From Christensenella sp. UBA1224 (GTDB lineage Bacteria > Bacillota > Clostridia > Christensenellales > Aristaeellaceae), in NCBI GenBank assembly GCA_002309235.1, contig DBXA01000041.1, positions 27,614 to 37,346 of the forward strand: a stretch of DNA of 9,733 bases. The letters run 5' to 3'. Position 1 is the first letter of the stretch. Each line of letters starts with the position of its first letter. A model generated the notes under the pieces. The model was given only the letters and a program-made list of their open reading frames with translations, ran no database searches and was not told where the DNA came from. Of this stretch, positions 5,695 through 9,733 are shown one piece after another. The position numbers and the translations under genes are program-made.

Positions 5695-7053
5695 GTGCCT
5701 GTCGAAACAAAGCAGGGAAAACGCCTTTTCCGATGGCTCTCTCCCGGCAGGCTGATGGCAGCGGGCTTTCTGCTGCTGATCGCCATAGGGATGCTGCTCC
5801 TGATGCTACCCTTCTCCGCTGCCGCCGGAAAGCACACATCCTTCATGACCGCGCTCTTTACATCTGTCTCCGCGTGCTGCGTAACGGGCCTGACCGTTGC
5901 GGACACCTTTTCCCAGTGGTCGCTGTTCGGGCAGATCGTGCTGCTCGTGCTGATCCAGATCGGCGGGCTCAGTTTTATCACCATCGGCACCGCCATTTCC
6001 ATCATGCTGGGAAACAAGCTGGGGCTACGGCAGCGCGGTTGGATCAAGGAAAGTCTGAATATCAATGACATGGCAGGGATCAGCCGCCTGATACGCACGG
6101 TGTTCAAAGGCACTGCCCTCATAGAAGCGGCAGGCGCACTGCTCCTCTCCGTTCGCTTTATCCCCCTTATGGGCTGGGGAAACGGCATCTGGTACGGCAT
6201 CTTCCATTCCGTATCCGCCTTCTGCAACGCCGGCTTTGACCTGATGGGAACATACGGCATGTCCTCCTTCTGCGGCTTCAGCAAAGATCCCGTCGTGGTG
6301 ATCACCGTATGCATGCTGATCCTGACAGGCGGCATAGGCTTTATCGTGTGGCAGGATATCCTGAGCTGCGGAATCCGCATGAAAAAATATACGCTTCAGA
6401 CAAAAATGGTGCTCAGCATGAGCGCGGCTCTCGTACTCATCCCCGCGATCCTGTTTTTCTTTACGGAAAAGGACGCGGCCTTCCGGGGCATGAGCCTTGG
6501 TGAGAGGCTTCTCTCTTCTCTTTTCACGGCTGTTACGCCGCGAACAGCCGGCTTCAACATCATAGAATACACCGATATGTCCGAAGGCGGAAAGCTGCTC
6601 ACAACCGCGCTCATGTTCGTAGGCGGAGGCTCCGGCTCCACGGCAGGCGGTGTCAAGATGACGACGGTATTCGCCCTCCTCCTCCATCTGCGGGCCACTG
6701 TCCGCCGCTATGAGGGTGTAAACATCTTCGGAAGACGCCTTGATGAGAACACACTCAGTAAAGCGACAGCCGTCCTCTCCACCTATCTGTTCCTGTCCTG
6801 CCTGTCTTCCTTCCTGATCTGCGCGGCAGACGGTTTCCCCATAGGCGATACCGTATTTGAGGTCGTCTCCGCCATATGCACGGTCGGCATCTCGGCAGGT
6901 CTTACCAGAAAGCTCGGCATCCTGTCGCAGCTCATCCTCATCTTCCTCATGTATACGGGAAGGCTCAACAGTCTCTCTTTTGCTCTCTCGTTTACGGATA
7001 ATAAAAGATCGGTACACATCAAGCAGCCCGCTGAGGATATCAGCGTAGGCTGA
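5695..7053 (+). CDS. ktrB: potassium uptake transporter membrane subunit, TrkH/KtrB family
   Basis: Ion-conducting subunit of a Ktr/Trk-type K+ uptake system in the cytoplasmic membrane. 452 residues, the normal KtrB length. It has four membrane-pore-membrane repeats, each with its selectivity-filter loop: TGLTV (64-68), NAGFD (178-182), TAGFN (284-288) and TVGIS (396-400). The glycine-rich GGGSGSTAGGVK (310-321) is the flexible intramembrane loop of the third repeat that gates the pore in KtrB. Near the C-terminus, where the family usually shows GR-x-G-x-L-T, this protein has GRLNSLSF (422-429). The start is GTG at 5695, chosen because a strong AGGAGGTGA (5682-5690) precedes it at normal spacing. 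It is followed after 13 bp by ktrA, its regulatory partner. Confidence 0.95.
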   Translation: MPVETKQGKRLFRWLSPGRLMAAGFLLLIAIGMLLLMLPFSAAAGKHTSFMTALFTSVSACCVTGLTVADTFSQWSLFGQIVLLVLIQIGGLSFITIGTAISIMLGNKLGLRQRGWIKESLNINDMAGISRLIRTVFKGTALIEAAGALLLSVRFIPLMGWGNGIWYGIFHSVSAFCNAGFDLMGTYGMSSFCGFSKDPVVVITVCMLILTGGIGFIVWQDILSCGIRMKKYTLQTKMVLSMSAALVLIPAILFFFTEKDAAFRGMSLGERLLSSLFTAVTPRTAGFNIIEYTDMSEGGKLLTTALMFVGGGSGSTAGGVKMTTVFALLLHLRATVRRYEGVNIFGRRLDENTLSKATAVLSTYLFLSCLSSFLICAADGFPIGDTVFEVVSAICTVGISAGLTRKLGILSQLILIFLMYTGRLNSLSFALSFTDNKRSVHIKQPAEDISVG

Positions 7054-7066
7054 CAGGAGGTTTTTT

Positions 7067-7714
7067 ATGAAATCGATGCTCGTTATCGGCGCAGGCAGGT
7101 TCGGCACTTACCTGATCAAGGCGCTCGCCAAACTCGGCAATGAGATCATGCTGGTAGACCGCGATGAAAAAGCCATGGAGGACCTTATCGATATCGTAAG
7201 CAGCGCCAAAATAGGCGACTGTACGAGCGAGACTGTGCTCCGCAGCCTGAACGTGCAGGATTTCGACGCCTGCTTTGTCTGCATCAGCGATGATTTCCAA
7301 TCCTCACTGGAGATCACAAGCCTTCTCAAGGACCTTGGAGCCAGGTATGTCATCAGCAAAGCGGACAGGGATATCCACGCAAAATTCCTGCTGCGCAACG
7401 GCGCTGACCGCGTGGTATATCCGGACAGGGATATCGCGGAAAAGGTGGCAGTTGCCTATTCCTCCGACCAGGTATTCGATTACATAGACCTGGCGGACGG
7501 TTACAGCATCTACGAGATCTCGCCGGAGCCGAAATGGATCGGGCGGACAGTAGGCGAAGTGAACGTAAGGAAAAAATACCGTTTCAACATCATCGCAGTC
7601 AAGAATGAGGCAGGGCTCTCCATGAATATCGGCCCCAATTATACCTTCAGGGCCGATGAGCACCTGCTCGTGATCGGTCAGGACGATGATATCGCGAGCC
7701 TGGTGGGAGAATGA
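7067..7714 (+). CDS. ktrA: potassium uptake regulatory subunit, TrkA/KtrA family
   Basis: Cytosolic RCK protein that forms a ring on KtrB and gates it. 215 residues, as expected. The RCK_N Rossmann domain (1 to about 125) has the dinucleotide-binding motif GAGRFG (8-13) and the acidic end of strand 2, LVDRDE (29-34). The C-terminal TrkA_C domain covers about 145-215 (IYEISPEPKWIGRTVGEVN...ADEHLLVIGQDDDI). In this family RCK_N binds ATP/ADP or NAD(H), and in Firmicutes TrkA_C often binds c-di-AMP, which inhibits uptake; that regulation is inferred here. The start has a strong CAGGAGG eight bases upstream (7054-7060). The gene ends 35 bp before the proposed start of the hydrolase. Confidence 0.95.
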   Translation: MKSMLVIGAGRFGTYLIKALAKLGNEIMLVDRDEKAMEDLIDIVSSAKIGDCTSETVLRSLNVQDFDACFVCISDDFQSSLEITSLLKDLGARYVISKADRDIHAKFLLRNGADRVVYPDRDIAEKVAVAYSSDQVFDYIDLADGYSIYEISPEPKWIGRTVGEVNVRKKYRFNIIAVKNEAGLSMNIGPNYTFRADEHLLVIGQDDDIASLVGE

Positions 7715-7734
7715 CCCCCTGCCGAACGAAGCTG

Positions 7735-7741
7735 AAAGGAG
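7735..7741 (+). promoter_or_regulatory. ribosome binding site that fixes the hydrolase start
   Basis: AAAGGAG lies eight bases before ATG 7750. The earlier in-frame ATG at 7711 overlaps the ktrA stop (ATGA). It would add 13 residues (MTPCRTKLKGETQ) unlike the rest of the protein, and its own upstream GTGGGAGA is weaker and closer. Confidence 0.65.
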
Positions 7742-7749
7742 AAACGCAA

Positions 7750-8613
7750 ATGGATATCCGCAAATTTACCGAAAAAGCATCGGAAAACCGCCTTCTCGGA
7801 ATAAAGATCTCACAAAAGGGTAAGCCCGCGGCCGAATGGCTTGCCGAAGAGGAATGCAGGCGCAACATCTATTCCGCCTCAAAGAGCTATACCGCCATCG
7901 CGGTCGGCTTCGCCCTGCAGGAAGGCCTCCTGTCCCTGGAGGAAAAGCTGACAGATGCATTTGAGAAGGACCTTCCTTTCTCCGTGAGCGATAACCTCGC
8001 CAAGGCAACGGTAAGGGATCTCCTCACCATGCGTCTCGGACAGGAAAACGGTAATCTGATGGGCGGACAAAGGCCGTTTTACAAGGAGGACGATTGGGTA
8101 AAGCTTTCCCTTGCCATCCCCTTCACCGATGCACCGGGAACCAAATTCGTGTACAACAATGTGGGCCCGTATCTCGCGGGCGTGCTGGTGCAGAGGCGTT
8201 CCGGCTGCGACCTGGTAAACTACCTGATGCCACGGTTCTTCTCCCATCTCGGTATAAAGAGACCCACCTGGGAATGCGATCCCCTCGGCTATACCTTCGG
8301 CGCAGGCGGGCTGTTCCTGACGCTCAGCGAGCTCCACCTGTTGGGCGAATTTTGCCTCAATGAGGGCAGGTGGAACGGAAAACAGCTCCTGAAACCCGAA
8401 TGGATCCGCGAATGCGCGAAGCAGCCCGGAGACGATAATTACGGCTACCTCTTCTGGCGGGGCAAATACGGTTCCTACCGGGCGGACGGGAAATACTCCC
8501 AGATCAGCATGATACTGCCGGATAAAGAGGCTGTCATCACCATCGTATCCGAATCCCGCAACGCCGCACTGATGCTGGACCTCATCTACGAGGAGATATG
8601 CCCGAATCTGTAG
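7750..8613 (+). CDS. beta-lactamase-fold serine hydrolase (class C / PBP4-like), cytosolic
   Basis: 287 residues of the beta-lactamase-related serine hydrolase family (esterases, peptidases, PBP-like proteins). The nucleophile motif S-x-x-K is SASK (42-45) in IYSASKSYTAIAVG, followed by the usual LQEGLLSLEEKLTDAF helix. The second motif Y-x-N is YNN (135-137) in FVYNNVGPYLAGVL. The YGYLFWRGKYGSYRADGKYSQ region (231-251) and the strand ISMILPDKEAVITIVSES (252-269) match the end of the fold, where the KTG-type motif is replaced by a glycine-containing turn. It has no signal peptide or membrane helix and a shorter N-terminus than secreted members, so it should act in the cytosol on an unknown ester, amide or peptide. 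True beta-lactamase activity is unlikely. It is the last gene of the ktr operon. Confidence 0.88.
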   Translation: MDIRKFTEKASENRLLGIKISQKGKPAAEWLAEEECRRNIYSASKSYTAIAVGFALQEGLLSLEEKLTDAFEKDLPFSVSDNLAKATVRDLLTMRLGQENGNLMGGQRPFYKEDDWVKLSLAIPFTDAPGTKFVYNNVGPYLAGVLVQRRSGCDLVNYLMPRFFSHLGIKRPTWECDPLGYTFGAGGLFLTLSELHLLGEFCLNEGRWNGKQLLKPEWIRECAKQPGDDNYGYLFWRGKYGSYRADGKYSQISMILPDKEAVITIVSESRNAALMLDLIYEEICPNL

Positions 8614-8676
8614 AAAAAAGTCCGGAGGCAGGAGTTAAAGTTTCCTCATGTCATTCAAGGCTGCAAAACGCTCATA

Positions 8677-8973
8677 AGCGGATCTTCCTGGTACCCTCAG
8701 GCATCGGATCATTTGAATATGCCAAATAAGGCGGTCATGTCAGTCATTTGCAAAAGTCTTTCATGGGATAAAAAAAGTCTCTGAGAAACGTTTTGTAACC
8801 GGCTGACATGACCGTCATTCCCTGTTCCAAAGCATACGGTCTTTGACGGATCGTACTCATGAACACGAGCCGGATACACCTTCGTGACCTGCGAAACCGG
8901 CGTCAGACAGCACGCAGCGCTTGTTGGTCCGGAAAATGCGCGCGTTTGGGACAGATAGATCCGAAGATCCGCT
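8677..8973. repeat. 11-bp perfect inverted repeat, arms 275 bp apart
   Basis: AGCGGATCTTC (8677-8687) is repeated in perfect inverse as GAAGATCCGCT (8963-8973), bracketing the long hairpin. The arms could be ends of a roughly 297-bp miniature element or paired protein sites. No target-site duplication is visible (CTCATA before, GCTGGA after), so the mobile-element reading is weak. Confidence 0.4.
8730..8816. repeat. long imperfect hairpin, possible structured RNA or palindromic element
   Basis: Outer stem: 8730-8745 pairs with 8801-8816 over 16 bp. Its core CGGTCATGTCAG / CTGACATGACCG is a perfect 12 bp, and the remaining pairs include two G-U. After a 2x2 internal loop, an inner stem follows: TTGCAAAA (8748-8755) with TTTTGTAA (8791-8798), including one G-U pair. 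The apical loop (8756-8790) holds two AAAGTCT-like copies. No T-run follows on either strand, so it is not an ordinary terminator. Confidence 0.6.
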
Positions 8974-8975
8974 GC

Positions 8976-9004
8976 TGGACATTTCCCAAGTTTCGGATTA
9001 TAAT
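8976..9004 (+). promoter_or_regulatory. promoter of the aminotransferase gene
   Basis: -35 TGGACA (8976-8981, 5 of 6), 17-base spacer, consensus -10 TATAAT (8999-9004). Transcription would begin near 9011, leaving about 46 bases of leader before ATG 9057. Confidence 0.75.
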
Positions 9005-9012
9005 ATTAAATT

Positions 9013-9038
9013 GTTTTTTATTGACGATACTAAAAAAC
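9013..9038 (+). promoter_or_regulatory. AT-rich inverted repeat in the aminotransferase leader
   Basis: GTTTTTTA (9013-9020) and TAAAAAAC (9031-9038) form a perfect 8-bp inverted repeat with a 10-base spacer, lying right at the predicted transcription start and before the Shine-Dalgarno (GAGGGAG, 9039-9045). It may be an operator for a repressor or a weak mRNA hairpin. It is A/T-rich, so chance is possible. Confidence 0.4.
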
Positions 9039-9056
9039 GAGGGAGAGATCTGCTTT

Positions 9057-9733
9057 ATGATCCATGCGTCTGACAGGCTGGAGCACGTGCATTCCGATAT
9101 CCGCGGTCCTCTTTACCAGGAAGCGCTGCGAATGGAAGCCGAAGGTACGAACGTGTTGAAGCTCAATACGGGGAACCCCGGCAGGTTTGGTTTCCGTCTG
9201 CCGAATACCGTCAGGCAGGCGCTGGCGCTCCATATCGACGAAGCGGTGCCGTACTGCGATGTACGCGGCATGAAGGATGCCCGGAACGTCATCTGCACTT
9301 ACCATATCGGCAGAGGCCTGCAGGGAATACTGCCCGATGACGTCTTTATCTGCAATGGTGTATCGGAAGCCGCCTCCATGATCATGGAAGCGCTGATCGG
9401 CACGGGCGAAGAAGTTCTCCTTCCCTCCCCCTGCTACAGCCTGTGGAGCAACAACGCGTATCTTTCCGGCGGAAAGCCCGTCTTCTACCGCTGCGATCCT
9501 GCGAACAACTGGGACCCGGATATAGAGGACATCCGCAAAAAAATCACCGATAAGACCAAGGCGATACTCATCATCAATCCCAACAACCCGACAGGCGCCG
9601 TATATTCCAACGAGACCCTGCAGGCGATCGCCGATATCGCCAGGGAGAACAGGCTTGTGGTGCTCGCCGATGAGATCTACGACCGCCTGGTGATGGATGG
9701 GCTGCGGCACGTATCGATGGCCGCCATCGCGCC
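9057..9733 (+). CDS. AlaA-like class I aminotransferase, 3' end outside the window
   Basis: PLP-dependent cytosolic aminotransferase, most like the E. coli alanine aminotransferase AlaA (glutamate + pyruvate to alanine + 2-oxoglutarate). The first 225 of about 400 residues are present and the frame is open to the end. Shared signatures in order: DIRGPLYQEALRMEAEG (14-30), VLKLNTGNPGRFGF (33-46), the cofactor phosphate loop NGVSEAASM (100-108), the stacking tyrosine in PSPCYSLW (123-130), INPNNPTGAVY (173-183) and LADEIYDRL (203-211) with the PLP-contacting D205 and Y208. The catalytic lysine lies beyond the window. ATG 9057 gives an N-terminus of the same length as AlaA and follows GAGGGAG. 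The same frame is open back to 8859, but that part is Arg/Cys/Trp-rich and contains the promoter. Alanine specificity is by resemblance only; other substrates are possible. Confidence 0.9.
   Translation, partial: MIHASDRLEHVHSDIRGPLYQEALRMEAEGTNVLKLNTGNPGRFGFRLPNTVRQALALHIDEAVPYCDVRGMKDARNVICTYHIGRGLQGILPDDVFICNGVSEAASMIMEALIGTGEEVLLPSPCYSLWSNNAYLSGGKPVFYRCDPANNWDPDIEDIRKKITDKTKAILIINPNNPTGAVYSNETLQAIADIARENRLVVLADEIYDRLVMDGLRHVSMAAIA

Larger units (their letters stand above)
8614..9056. other. 443-bp intergenic region with structured repeats, no convincing gene
   Basis: Both strands lack a credible coding region. The stretch contains a long imperfect hairpin, a wider 11-bp inverted repeat enclosing it, and near 9000 the promoter and leader of the aminotransferase gene. 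I see no clear terminator after the hydrolase, and no tRNA, T-box (AGGGTGG..CCGCG) or known riboswitch core. It is either regulatory/ncRNA DNA or the decayed remains of a small insertion. Confidence 0.6.

Noticed and set aside
8648..8785. Tiny open frames in the gap, for example ATG 8648 (9 codons) and ATG 8719 (21 codons)
   Set aside because: Very short; the second lacks a ribosome site and runs through the hairpin, and neither shows a coding pattern.
8859..9056. In-frame upstream extension of the aminotransferase from ATG 8859 (66 extra codons)
   Set aside because: The extra part is Arg/Cys/Trp-rich, contains a strong promoter at 8976-9004, has no Shine-Dalgarno, and AlaA-type proteins start where ATG 9057 does.

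Overview
The window reads as chromosomal DNA from a Gram-positive anaerobe of the Clostridia, most like Lachnospiraceae. This is inferred from strong AGGAGG-type ribosome binding sites, TTGACA/TATAAT promoters, a CIRCE-type heat-shock operator, a KtrAB-type potassium uptake pair and an ArsC/Spx-family protein of a kind I associate with that group. Coding regions look moderately GC-rich and AT-rich sequence is confined to promoters. There is no sign of phage, an insertion sequence, CRISPR or a tRNA, so this is largely housekeeping and metabolic DNA.

Layout. (a) 1-1849, plus strand: the end of an MFS transporter that begins before the window, a 99-residue protein of unknown function, and an ArsC/Spx-family protein whose usual redox cysteine is serine. 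The three look like one operon. (b) 1849-3482, minus strand: araA (L-arabinose isomerase), converging on the first operon, with its own promoter and a terminator. (c) 3483-5059, plus strand: a secreted or membrane-anchored HtrA-type serine protease with a PDZ domain. It is divergent from araA and has a near-perfect promoter overlapped by a CIRCE-like HrcA operator, a 10-bp tandem repeat just upstream, and a strong terminator. (d) 5074-8613, plus strand: a four-gene run of a P-loop kinase, ktrB, ktrA and a cytosolic beta-lactamase-fold serine hydrolase, starting at its own promoter. (e) 8614-9056: 443 bp with no convincing gene, holding a long imperfect hairpin, a wider 11-bp inverted repeat around it, and a promoter plus leader hairpin for the next gene. 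(f) 9057 to the end: the N-terminal 225 residues of an AlaA-like class I aminotransferase.

How they work together. KtrB and KtrA form a gated K+ channel-like transporter and its nucleotide-binding cytosolic ring. The kinase before them and the hydrolase after them are co-transcribed by position, but their link to potassium is unknown. HtrA is probably an envelope quality-control protease, and here its promoter carries the operator normally seen at groE and dnaK. AraA and the aminotransferase are separate central-metabolism functions.

I did not find a clearly new multi-gene system. The most interesting points are the CIRCE-like site and tandem repeat at htrA, the cysteine-less ArsC/Spx-like protein, and the structured 443-bp intergenic region.
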